DNA of 64,000 bases, taken from the NCBI RefSeq assembly GCF_033343995.1, contig NZ_CP137573.1, forward strand, positions 7,411,001 to 7,475,000. The letters are read 5' to 3'. Shown here one piece after another: positions 1 to 7,547 of this stretch (positions are counted from its first letter, which is position 1; the number at the start of each line of letters is the position of its first letter). The stretch comes from Streptomyces sp. HUAS YS2 (lineage in GTDB: Bacteria > Actinomycetota > Actinomycetes > Streptomycetales > Streptomycetaceae). Made by a program: the position numbers and the translations under genes. Below the pieces are notes generated by a model, which saw only the letters and a list, made by a program, of their open reading frames with translations, made no database searches and was not told the DNA's origin.

Positions 1-75
1 AGCCCTACAGGTACTACAGTCCGCACCCGACTCGTGAACCCGGCCCCGCGCACCCGGACCTGGCCGGCGGCCCGT

Positions 76-1011
76 TCAGCCGGCCGCGTGCTCCTCCGGG
101 GCGGCCGGGACCACCGCGACCGGGCACTGGGCGTGCTGCAGCACCGCGTGCGCCACCGAACCCATCGTCAGCGACCCGGGGCGCAACCGGCGGTGGTGGC
201 GGCCGACCACCACCAGAGCGGCCGTGGCGGAGTCCTCGACGAGCCGGCCCGCCGCGTCCATGGGCGCGACCACCCGCACCACCTTCACGTCGTGGTACCG
301 CTCGGTGAACGGCCCGAGCCGGGCGGCCTGGTGCTCATCCGCCTCCTGCTCGAACTCGGGCCGGTCCGGCTCGGGCACGTCGGTCAGCGGCACCACCGGG
401 GCCGGCGGCCCGACCATCAGCAGCGGCGACGGCGGCACCGGATACGCCGTCACCACCTCCAGCGCCACGCTCCGCCCCCGCGCCTCCTCGAAGGCGAAGG
501 CGACGACGGCGTCCGCGGTCTCCTCGGGATGCAGGCCGAGCAGCACCCGTCCCGCCTCCGGTCGTTCTGTGAGCGCGGCGGCCCGCGCCTCGTGCGGTAC
601 CACGACGACGGGGCACGGCGCCGACGAGGTGAGCGAGCGGCTGGTCGAGCCGAGCAGCAGGCTGGCGAAGCCGCCGCGGCCGCGGGAGCCGACGACCAGT
701 ACCCGGGCCCGGCCGGCCTCCGCGACCAGCGCGTCGGAGACCGAGCCGTCGAGCGTGGCGTACTGCGCGCGCACGCCGCCGTCGGCGTACGCCTCCACCT
801 GCCGTTTGGCCCCTTCGAGCACGGCGTCGACGATCTCCGGGTCCTGGCCGAGGGAATGGATGCGGGCCAGGCCCACCTGGAGTTCCTCGGGGCTGACGTG
901 GACGACGCGCAGCTCCGCGCCGAGCCGGTGGGCTTCGCCGAGCGCCCACTCAAGGGCCCGGTGGCTGTGCTCGGATCCGTCGACGGCGGCAACGACAGGG
1001 AAATCGCTCAT
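76..1011 (-). CDS. universal stress protein, two UspA domains
   Basis: The 311-residue product has two tandem UspA folds. The first opens with VVAAVDGSEHS and carries the ATP-binding loop VVGSRGRGG...LLGSTS near residues 120-140. The second ends with VVVGRHHRR...VAHAVLQHAQCPVAVVP. Proteins of this type bind nucleotide in the cytosol and are induced by stress or energy limitation; the exact target is not known. It lies 25 bp after the PucR-type gene on the same strand, so the two may be cotranscribed. No strong Shine-Dalgarno is visible; a TATTGT hexamer lies just upstream of the ATG, so a leaderless transcript is also possible. Confidence 0.93.
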   Translation of the reverse strand: MSDFPVVAAVDGSEHSHRALEWALGEAHRLGAELRVVHVSPEELQVGLARIHSLGQDPEIVDAVLEGAKRQVEAYADGGVRAQYATLDGSVSDALVAEAGRARVLVVGSRGRGGFASLLLGSTSRSLTSSAPCPVVVVPHEARAAALTERPEAGRVLLGLHPEETADAVVAFAFEEARGRSVALEVVTAYPVPPSPLLMVGPPAPVVPLTDVPEPDRPEFEQEADEHQAARLGPFTERYHDVKVVRVVAPMDAAGRLVEDSATAALVVVGRHHRRLRPGSLTMGSVAHAVLQHAQCPVAVVPAAPEEHAAG

Positions 1012-1036
1012 GAGCCGACAATACGGGCGAAATCAC

Positions 1037-2239
1037 TCAGAGGCGGAGCCGGCAGCGGGCGGTGAGCGCCAGCGACAGCTCGACGACGTCCGCCGGACGG
1101 GTCAGCGAGCGCCCGGTGAGCTGTTCGAGGCGGCGCAGTCGGTTCAGCACCGTGTTGCGGTGGCAGTACAGCCGGACCGCGGCGCGCTGGGCGCTCCCCT
1201 CGCAGTCGAGCCAGGCGCTCAGCGTCCCGATCAGCAGGTCCCGGTCGCCGGGATCCAGTCGGAGCACCGGGCCGAGGACCCGCTCCGCGAGCGTGGCGGC
1301 GAGCGCGGGGGAGGAGGCCAGCAGGGCGGCCGGGAGATGCTCGTCGAGCAGGACGGTGCCGCCGTCCGGAGGGCAGGCGCGCAGTGCGACCTCGGCGAGC
1401 CGGCGGGCGTCGCCGACGGCGGCCAGTGTCTCGACCGGGGAGCCGATCCCGATGGGCGTCCCCGGCGGGCCGTGCAGGCTCCGCGCCAGAGTGCGGAGCG
1501 TGCCCTCGGCGACGGGGACGAGGCCGTACGCGGTGTCCCCGTCCGCGTGCCACACGATCCGCGGACCGCCGTCCGGGGCCGCGTTCCTGAGTGCCAGGAC
1601 GTCTGCGCCGGTGGCCGCTACCACCGCGTACGCACCCTCCACGGTCAGCCCGAGCGCGGCCGCGACCTCCGGCAGATCGGCGATCCGGGTGGTCCCGTCC
1701 AGCAGCGCCGCGGTCATCCGCCGCAGCCGGTCGTCGGGACCGCCGGTCGTGCGCCGGGCGGCCCGGCGGTGGGCGTCCGCGACGAGGGTGCAGTGCTCGT
1801 CGACGAAGTTCCAGACGTCGGCGGCGACATGGACCAGCAGCCGGACGTCGTCGGGGTCGCGGCGCGCCGTCTCGTCGACCAGCTCCTGCCAGACCATCGC
1901 GCCGCCGAGCCGGAACGCCTGGAGCACCGCGTCGAGCGGCAGTCCCCGCGCGGCCCACGACGCGCCGACCTCGTCCGCGCACCGGCGGGCGTCCGGGCGC
2001 GAGGGTCGCCCGGGCCCCATGAGCGAGCGGACGTGGTACCGGAGGGACGCCCGCACCTCCTGCCGTACGCCGGACGGGTCGGCGGCCAGCGCGGCGCGGT
2101 AGGCGGGCTGCTGGACGGTGAGCGCGGCGAGCAGGCGCTCGCAGAGCCCCGGCAGGTCGGCCATCAGGACGTGGGCGGCCCGGTGCAGCGCGGCCACCGC
2201 CTCCACATCGACGGGCCGGTCCTGTACGGCATGCAGCAT
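1037..2239 (-). CDS. PucR/CdaR-family transcriptional regulator
   Basis: The 400-residue product has an N-terminal sensory region, a middle GGDEF-like PucR region, and a C-terminal helix-turn-helix of the HTH_30 type (CHRNTVLNRLRRLEQLTGR) that is diagnostic of PucR/CdaR regulators. The open frame extends upstream to about 2488, but I place the start at 2239 because GGAGGAA sits seven bases before that ATG and the upstream residues look non-coding. These proteins usually activate catabolic genes in response to a small ligand. The ligand here is unknown; the downstream stress protein is a possible target or partner. Confidence 0.88.
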   Translation of the reverse strand: MLHAVQDRPVDVEAVAALHRAAHVLMADLPGLCERLLAALTVQQPAYRAALAADPSGVRQEVRASLRYHVRSLMGPGRPSRPDARRCADEVGASWAARGLPLDAVLQAFRLGGAMVWQELVDETARRDPDDVRLLVHVAADVWNFVDEHCTLVADAHRRAARRTTGGPDDRLRRMTAALLDGTTRIADLPEVAAALGLTVEGAYAVVAATGADVLALRNAAPDGGPRIVWHADGDTAYGLVPVAEGTLRTLARSLHGPPGTPIGIGSPVETLAAVGDARRLAEVALRACPPDGGTVLLDEHLPAALLASSPALAATLAERVLGPVLRLDPGDRDLLIGTLSAWLDCEGSAQRAAVRLYCHRNTVLNRLRRLEQLTGRSLTRPADVVELSLALTARCRLRL

Positions 2240-2590
2240 CGCGTTCCTCCACCGGCGTCGGTCGGCTCGCTCCCGGCACGACGCCCCGTTCCCGCGGACC
2301 GCCGTGGAACGGAAGAATGACATACCGGCTGGTCGGTTTCTAGGGGGCGGACGTGTCCGGTTCGAGCGTCCGTCGCTCCTGCGCGGGGCGCACGTCGTCG
2401 AACATTCACCTGGCCCGCGCCGGGGTGACAATTTCCGATTATCCGATGAGAGGCGGGTGGGAATGGGGGAATGTGTGGCCGGAAACACGCGGAGAATTTC
2501 TCGGAAGAAGCCGGGCCCTGCAGCCGCACAAAAACGGAGCCGGGGCCCGCACCTGGAGGTGCGGGCCCCGGCTCGTTCAGCGCTGTGGGG
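2240..2590. other. intergenic region between the pucR-like and csp genes
   Basis: This 351-bp gap holds the promoter side of the leftward PucR gene and, at 2537-2574, the terminator of the leftward cold-shock gene. The AT content rises around 2410-2490. I see no convincing small gene in it. Confidence 0.6.
2537..2574 (-). terminator. intrinsic terminator of the cold-shock gene
   Basis: A perfect 17-bp inverted repeat (arms 2537-2553 and 2558-2574, core GGGCCCGCACC/GGTGCGGGCCC) has a 4-nt loop. On the minus strand the stem is followed by CGTTTTTG, a short T-tract. It lies 17 bp past the csp stop codon, so it very likely ends that transcript. Confidence 0.88.
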
Positions 2591-2794
2591 TCAGGCGGAG
2601 ACGATGTTCTCAGCCGTCGGGCCCTTCTGGCCCTGCGCGATGTCGAAGGTCACCTTCTGACCCTCCTGCAGCTCACGGAAGCCGGTCGACGCGATGTTCG
2701 AGTAGTGCGCGAACACGTCGGGGCCGCCACCGTCCTGCGCGATGAAGCCGAAGCCCTTTTCCGCGTTGAACCACTTCACGATGCCAGATGCCAT
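2591..2794 (-). CDS. cold-shock protein, CspA family
   Basis: The 67-residue product is a single cold-shock domain with RNP1 (KGFGFIA) and RNP2 (DVFAHYS) motifs and the usual start MASGIVKWFNAEKG. It binds single-stranded nucleic acid and acts as an RNA chaperone. AAGGAGA lies eight bases before the ATG at 2794, which fixes the start; the open frame continuing to 2920 is leader, not protein. It has its own promoter, long leader and terminator, so it is monocistronic. Confidence 0.97.
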   Translation of the reverse strand: MASGIVKWFNAEKGFGFIAQDGGGPDVFAHYSNIASTGFRELQEGQKVTFDIAQGQKGPTAENIVSA

Positions 2795-2951
2795 GTCTAA
2801 TCTCCTTCGGGGCATTCCGGCGTTCCCACTTTGGGAGCGCCGTGTCGCCGCGATGATCGCCCCGTCCGGAAGAACCGGAACCACCGAAGTGCTCTCATGA
2901 CCGCGAAGGCAGAGGAACATCTGAAGTATTTGGGAACCACAACTGCAACAA
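2795..2951 (-). promoter_or_regulatory. promoter and structured 5' leader of the cold-shock gene
   Basis: On the minus strand a candidate promoter TTGTTG (2951-2946), 17-bp spacer, TACTTC (2928-2923) would give a leader of about 120 nt. The leader contains a hairpin at 2819-2841 (GGCG-TCCCA, loop, TGGGA-CGCC with one mismatch) shortly upstream of the ribosome site. Long structured leaders that govern mRNA stability and translation at low temperature are known for csp genes; that role here is inferred. Confidence 0.5.
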
Positions 2952-3019
2952 GGTTCGACAGTAGCACGAAAATGAGGAACGTGCGGCGGGAGATGTTTTT
3001 CCGGTCGTTCCCGGGATTT

Positions 3020-3637
3020 TCAGGGTGCGGATTTTCCGGCCGGGTGCGACGGCCAGGCGCCGCGCCCCACCACGTCGAGAACCAGCGCCGCGATGTTCCA
3101 GGCGTCGTCCTCGCCCCGGTGATGCCGGCCCTCCAGGGGGAGGCCCGCGACGGCGAGGGCCCGTGCCATGCCCGGGCGCTTGCGCAGGCCGTAGGCCTCG
3201 GTGAAGACGGCCTTCGCGTTGGTGTGGACCCGGCCGAACGGGTAGGGGACCTCCGTCGCCCGGCACTGCCGGGTGAACTGGTGGCGGTCGTAGTCGCCCC
3301 AGCTCGCCCACGGCCGCAGGCCCGACCGGTGCTCACGCGCCAGCAGCCGACAGGCGTCGGCGAACGGCAGCCCGCCGTCCACCTCCTCCTGGGTGAGCCC
3401 GGTCAGTTCCGTGCAGAAGGCGCTCACCCGGGACCTGGCCGGACGGACCAGGATCCGGTGCCTGCCGAGCCGGCGGCCCGCCGCCAGGTCCACGACCGTG
3501 AGACCGATCTCGACGATCTCGCTCACCGCGCCGGGCGGCGGCTGCCCGTCCCAGCAGGTGGCCTCGACGTCGACCACGTTCAGCAGCCCGTCGTCGGGCG
3601 TGTCGGCATACGTACGGCCGAGGTCAGGGAGATTCAT
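3020..3637 (-). CDS. 3'-5' exonuclease, DEDDh (RNase T/ERI-1-like) family
   Basis: The 205-residue product has the Exo I motif VVDVEATCWDG (D and E ligands near residues 22-24), an Exo II region with a conserved Asp in WASWGDYDRHQF, and an Exo III H-x(4)-D pattern in HHRGEDDAWNIA. Such enzymes trim RNA or DNA 3' ends using two metal ions. The closest described relatives are KapD/ERI-1-type proteins with 'inhibitor of sporulation' naming in some genomes. Start chosen at ATG 3637, since upstream residues have no family similarity. It lies downstream of the GntR gene on the same strand. Confidence 0.85.
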   Translation of the reverse strand: MNLPDLGRTYADTPDDGLLNVVDVEATCWDGQPPPGAVSEIVEIGLTVVDLAAGRRLGRHRILVRPARSRVSAFCTELTGLTQEEVDGGLPFADACRLLAREHRSGLRPWASWGDYDRHQFTRQCRATEVPYPFGRVHTNAKAVFTEAYGLRKRPGMARALAVAGLPLEGRHHRGEDDAWNIAALVLDVVGRGAWPSHPAGKSAP

Positions 3638-3714
3638 GCGGCCGAGCGTAGAGAGCCGAACCGCCGCCCGGCATCCGGATTTTCCGCGGCCGGTCCCCAA
3701 CGGCCGACGGCCCG

Positions 3715-4380
3715 TCAGCCCAGGTCCAGGACCTCCCGGAGCGCCGCGACCGCGTGCTCCCGGTGCAGATCGAGGAGGCGGACCGCCTCCTCGGCGTCGC
3801 CCGCGCGCAGCGCAACCACGACCGCGTCGTGCTCGTGCTGCACCCGCTCCCGGTTGGGCCGCTCCGCGTAGTACAGCGACCGGTACGCGTCCGTCGCGTC
3901 CCAGAGCGTGCCGATCAGCCGGACGAGCCGCGGCATCCCCGATGCCTCCACGATCGCGAAGTGGAACCGCCGGTTCGCGGCGGCCATCTCCGCCACGTCC
4001 CCCGCCTCGCCGGCCCGCTCCACCTCGGCCTGTGCCTCTTCCAGGACGTCCGCGAGGCCCGGCCCGGAACGTGCCACCGCCTCCCGGACCGCCTCCCCCT
4101 CCAGGAGCGCCCGGATGCGGTAGACCTCCTCCAGGTCGGCCAGGGACAGTTCGGCCACGAAGTAGCCGCGGTGCGCGTGGTGGACGACCAGACCCTCGCC
4201 CTCCAGGATCTTCAGTGCCTCCCGCAGCGGCACCCTGCTGACGTCGAGCCGCGCGGCCAGGGCGTCCTGCCGGATCGGTTCGCCCGGGCGCAGCTCCCCG
4301 CCGGTGATGGCGCTCCGCAGTTCCGCCAGGACGAACTGCTGGGCGGTCGGCGGCCGCCGCCTCTGCACCGCGCTGCTCAT
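3715..4380 (-). CDS. GntR-family regulator, FCD (FadR-like) subfamily
   Basis: The 221-residue product has an N-terminal winged helix (LDVSRVPLREALKILEGEGLV) and an all-helical FCD ligand domain with metal-binding histidine positions (RRFHFAIVEASG, HEHDAVVVAL). FCD regulators respond to organic acids or acyl compounds and usually repress adjacent catabolic genes. It is 42 bp downstream of, and on the same strand as, the CoA-transferase gene. That places it as the likely controller of this gene and the divergent glutaryl-CoA dehydrogenase. Confidence 0.92.
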   Translation of the reverse strand: MSSAVQRRRPPTAQQFVLAELRSAITGGELRPGEPIRQDALAARLDVSRVPLREALKILEGEGLVVHHAHRGYFVAELSLADLEEVYRIRALLEGEAVREAVARSGPGLADVLEEAQAEVERAGEAGDVAEMAAANRRFHFAIVEASGMPRLVRLIGTLWDATDAYRSLYYAERPNRERVQHEHDAVVVALRAGDAEEAVRLLDLHREHAVAALREVLDLG

Positions 4381-4422
4381 CGCCTCTGACCCTCTCTTCG
4401 CCGTCGTGACCTGCTCATCTTC

Positions 4423-5616
4423 CTATGGCAGGGGATCTTCCCCGGGTACGAGGCCCAGCTCCGCGAGGAGCGCCTCGGTGTGCTCGCCGAGCCGGGGCGG
4501 CGCGCTGCGGTAGGAGGCGGGCGTGGCGCCGAGACCGATCGGGTTCGCCACCTGGCCCGCTCCGGCGCCGTCACCGTCCCCGTTCCCGGGGACGCGCGCG
4601 CCGAGGCCGAGCCGGTCGGCCAGGTCGAAGGCGGCCGCGAGGTCGTTGATCGGTCCGCACGGCACGCCGGCCGCCGTGAGTTCCTCGAACCAGGCGTCCG
4701 CGGTCCGCCCGGCGAGCGGTCCGGAGAGCGCGGCGACCAGCTCGTCGCGGTGCGCGACCCGGGCCGTGTTGGTGGCGAACCGGGCGTCGTCGGCGAGAGC
4801 GGGCAGGCCGAGCCGGCCGCAGAGCGTGCGGAACTGGCGGTCGTTGCCGACCGCGAGGACCAGCGGGCGGTCCTGCGCGTCGAACACCTCGTACGGGGCG
4901 ATGCTCGGGTGCCGGTTGCCCATCGCCCGCGGCACCACCCCCGCGCCGACGTACGCCGACGCCTGGTTGGTGAGCGCGGAGAGCAGCGAGCCCAGCAGGG
5001 ACACCTCCACCCGCTGGCCCTCGCCGGTGCGTTCGCGGTGCCGCAGCGCGGCGAGGACGCCCATCCCGGCGTGCAACCCGGTGATCACGTCGACCAGCGC
5101 CACGCCCGCCTTGGTGCCCCGGCCGTCCGGCTCGCCGGTGACGCTCATCAGCCCGCCCATGGCCTGCACCAGCAGGTCGTAGCCGGGCAGGTGGGCGCCG
5201 CCGTCGGCGCCGAAACCGGTGACGGAGCAGTACACCAGGCCCGGGTGGAGGGCGCTCAGCTCCTCGTGACCGAGGCCGAGCTTGTCCATCGTGCCCGGGC
5301 GGAAGTTCTCCACCAGCACATCGGCGCGCGCGACGATCGCCCGCGCCGCCTCCAGGCCGCGCGGATCCGTCAGGTCGAGCGCGACCGAGCGCTTGTTGCG
5401 GTTCACACCCAGGAAGTACGTGGCCTCACCGTCCGCGAACGGCGGGCCCCAGGCGCGGGTGTCGTCGCCGGACCCGGGCCGCTCGATCTTGATCACGTCG
5501 GCGCCGAGGTCGGCGAGCAGCATCGTCATGTACGGGCCGGCGAGCACCCGGCCGAAGTCGGCGACGACGATCCCGGACAGCGCGCCCGCGCCCGTCCCCT
5601 TCTGGTCTGCCGCCAT
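4423..5616 (-). CDS. CaiB/BaiF family (class III) CoA transferase
   Basis: The 397-residue product has the class III CoA-transferase hallmarks: VVADFGRVLAGPYMTMLLADLGA near the N terminus, VENFRPGTMDKLGLG, and GYDLLVQAMGGLMSVTG, whose Asp is the expected catalytic residue. These enzymes move CoA between carboxylic acids. The divergent neighbour is glutaryl-CoA dehydrogenase, so I infer that it makes glutaryl-CoA from glutarate, as proposed for mammalian SUGCT and bacterial GcdG. Start at 5616 is supported by AAGGAGTG upstream; the longer open frame to 5739 would run through the promoter region. Confidence 0.9.
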   Translation of the reverse strand: MAADQKGTGAGALSGIVVADFGRVLAGPYMTMLLADLGADVIKIERPGSGDDTRAWGPPFADGEATYFLGVNRNKRSVALDLTDPRGLEAARAIVARADVLVENFRPGTMDKLGLGHEELSALHPGLVYCSVTGFGADGGAHLPGYDLLVQAMGGLMSVTGEPDGRGTKAGVALVDVITGLHAGMGVLAALRHRERTGEGQRVEVSLLGSLLSALTNQASAYVGAGVVPRAMGNRHPSIAPYEVFDAQDRPLVLAVGNDRQFRTLCGRLGLPALADDARFATNTARVAHRDELVAALSGPLAGRTADAWFEELTAAGVPCGPINDLAAAFDLADRLGLGARVPGNGDGDGAGAGQVANPIGLGATPASYRSAPPRLGEHTEALLAELGLVPGEDPLP

Positions 5617-5688
5617 CCCGCTCACTCCTTCGCCCGGTCCGTCCGTCCGCCCCGCGAACGTACGCAGCCGAGAGCCCGAATTCAATAC

Positions 5689-5696
5689 TGGATCCA
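5689..5696. promoter_or_regulatory. candidate GntR operator TGGATCCA
   Basis: A perfect 8-bp palindrome, TGGATCCA, with A/T-rich flanks sits in the 161-bp divergent region between the CoA-transferase and glutaryl-CoA dehydrogenase genes. FCD-type GntR proteins often bind short palindromes of this kind. A TAGTCT hexamer at 5713-5718 could be the -10 of the rightward gene. Binding is an inference from position and symmetry. Confidence 0.45.
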
Positions 5697-5777
5697 AAAT
5701 CCGATCTACGGCTAGTCTGCCGTCGACCGGGAGCCGCACGGACCCGGCGGTGCGTCCACAGCCCAGGAGGCCGGAAC

Positions 5778-6953
5778 ATGAAGTCGTCGCCCGTCCACCC
5801 CTTCGACCTGCTCGCCATCGACGGCCTGCTCACCGACGAGGAGCGCGAGATCCGCGCCACCGTCCGGGCCCTGGCGGACCGCGAGCTGCGCCCGCACGTC
5901 GCCGGCTGGTTCGAGAGCGGCGAGATCCCGGCCCGCGAGCTCGCCCGCACCCTCGGCGGCCTCGGCGTGCTCGGCATGCACCTGGACGGCTACGGCTGCG
6001 CCGGCACCAGCGCCGTCGCGTACGGCCTGGCCTGTCTGGAACTGGAGGCGGTCGACTCCGGGCTGCGCAGCCTCGTCTCGGTGCAGGGCTCCCTCGCCAT
6101 GTACGCGATCTGGAAGTACGGCTCCGAGGAGCAGAAGCAGCAGTGGCTGCCGGGCATGGCCGCGGGCGAGACCATCGGCTGTTTCGGGCTGACCGAGCCC
6201 GACGCGGGCTCCGACCCGGGCGCGATGCGCACCCGCGCCAAGAAGGATGGCGACGACTGGATCCTCGACGGCACCAAGATGTGGATCACCAACGGCTCCG
6301 TCGCCGACGTCGCCGTGGTGTGGGCCCGCACCGACGAGGGCGTGCGCGGCTTCCTGGTGCCCGCCGGGACCCCCGGGTTCAGCGCCCCGGAGATCAAGCA
6401 GAAGCTCTCGCTGCGGGCCAGCGTCACCAGTGAGCTGGTCCTGGAGGGCGTCCGCCTTCCGGCCGACGCGATGCTGCCCGGCGCGCGCGGCCTGTCCGGC
6501 CCGCTCGGCTGCCTCAACGAGGCCCGTTTCGGCATCGTCTTCGGCGCGCTGGGCGCGGCCCGGGACTGCCTGGAGACGGCGATCTCGTACGCCGGCGACC
6601 GCGTCGTGTTCGAGCGTTCCCTCGCCTCGTACCAGCTGACCCAGCAGAAGCTCGCGGACATGGCCGTGGAGCTCGGCAAGGGCATGCTGCTCGCGCTGCA
6701 CCTGGGCCGGCTGAAGGACGCCGGGCGGCTGACGCCCGAGCAGGTCAGTGTCGGCAAGCTCAACAACGTCCGGGAGGCGATCGAGATCGCCCGGCAGTGC
6801 CGCACCATCCTGGGCGCGAACGGCATCACTCTGGAGTACCCGGTGATGCGGCACGCCAACAACCTCGAGTCGGTGCTCACCTACGAGGGCACCAGCGAGG
6901 TCCACTCGCTGGTCGTCGGCAAGGCGCTGACGGGCGAGGCGGCCTTCCGCTGA
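5778..6953 (+). CDS. gcdH: glutaryl-CoA dehydrogenase (acyl-CoA dehydrogenase family)
   Basis: The 391-residue product follows the whole length of the glutaryl-CoA dehydrogenase subgroup. It has the FAD-contacting GCFGLTEPDAGSDP, the LNEARFGIVFGALGAA stretch, KLADMAVELGKG, and TYEGTSEVH with the catalytic base Glu370. It oxidises and decarboxylates glutaryl-CoA to crotonyl-CoA, passing electrons to ETF. A GGAGG sequence precedes the ATG. It diverges from the CoA-transferase/GntR genes, which fits a glutarate or lysine/tryptophan-derived dicarboxylate pathway. Confidence 0.92.
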   Translation: MKSSPVHPFDLLAIDGLLTDEEREIRATVRALADRELRPHVAGWFESGEIPARELARTLGGLGVLGMHLDGYGCAGTSAVAYGLACLELEAVDSGLRSLVSVQGSLAMYAIWKYGSEEQKQQWLPGMAAGETIGCFGLTEPDAGSDPGAMRTRAKKDGDDWILDGTKMWITNGSVADVAVVWARTDEGVRGFLVPAGTPGFSAPEIKQKLSLRASVTSELVLEGVRLPADAMLPGARGLSGPLGCLNEARFGIVFGALGAARDCLETAISYAGDRVVFERSLASYQLTQQKLADMAVELGKGMLLALHLGRLKDAGRLTPEQVSVGKLNNVREAIEIARQCRTILGANGITLEYPVMRHANNLESVLTYEGTSEVHSLVVGKALTGEAAFR

Positions 6954-6957
6954 GGCG

Positions 6958-7461
6958 TCAGGCGGTGACCTTGGCGAGGAACGCGTGCAGGTTGCCCATC
7001 GCGCGGGCCACCTTCTCGTCGACCGACAGGGTCTCCTCCTGGCGGCCGGCCCGCAGCCTCGGCTGCCGCTTGCCGCGCACGTACAGCGAACAGGCGAGGT
7101 CCGCGCAGAGGTAGATGCCGACGGTGTTGCCCTCGCGGCCCTTCGTCCCCGCCAGCGGCGCGGCGAGCAGTGTGACGCCCGAGGCGGCGTGACCGGTCAG
7201 GCATACCTGGCACGCGCTGGACCTGACCGCGCTGGTCCGGCGCGTGGCCGGCACGCGCAGCGTGACCCCGAGCGGACGGCCGTCCTCACCGGGCACGACG
7301 ACGTGGGCGCGCAGCGGCGCGCCGGGGTCGACCCAGCCGAGGAAGTCGAGGTCCTGCCAGGGGGTCTCCGCGAAGTCCAGCGGCAGGCGCAGGCGGGCCG
7401 CCTCGCCCTTGGTGCAGTTCACGAAGGACGCGCGGATCTGTTGTTCGGTGAGTGGTTCCAC
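6958..7461 (-). CDS. FBP domain protein (treble-clef zinc finger, EF-G-binding type)
   Basis: The 167-residue product begins VEPLTEQQIRASFVNCTKGE and contains a Cys-rich module, CQVCLTG about residues 84-90 and CADLACSLYVRGK about 119-131. This is the treble-clef zinc-binding fold of the FBP family, named from a fusidic-acid-resistance-like EF-G-binding protein. GTG at 7461 is chosen because family members start at this point; an ATG 12 codons earlier is possible. It converges on gcdH with a 4-bp gap. A direct role in ribosome rescue is not shown by the sequence. Confidence 0.82.
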   Translation of the reverse strand: MEPLTEQQIRASFVNCTKGEAARLRLPLDFAETPWQDLDFLGWVDPGAPLRAHVVVPGEDGRPLGVTLRVPATRRTSAVRSSACQVCLTGHAASGVTLLAAPLAGTKGREGNTVGIYLCADLACSLYVRGKRQPRLRAGRQEETLSVDEKVARAMGNLHAFLAKVTA

Positions 7462-7478
7462 TCGTCCGACCGTACACA

Positions 7479-7527
7479 CGCCCCCGGGGCCGGTCATCCG
7501 AGTTTCGGACGGCCGGCCCCGAGGGCG
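7479..7527 (-). terminator. large GC-rich hairpin after the DUF6777 gene
   Basis: Arms 7479-7493 (CGCCCCCGGGGCCGG) and 7513-7527 (CCGGCCCCGAGGGCG) pair with one mismatch, and an inner CCGA/TCGG stem closes the loop. It lies 20 bp past the stop of the leftward DUF6777 gene. No T-tract follows, as is common for streptomycete terminators. Confidence 0.6.
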
Positions 7528-7547
7528 TGGCGGTCTTGCGCGGGGTG

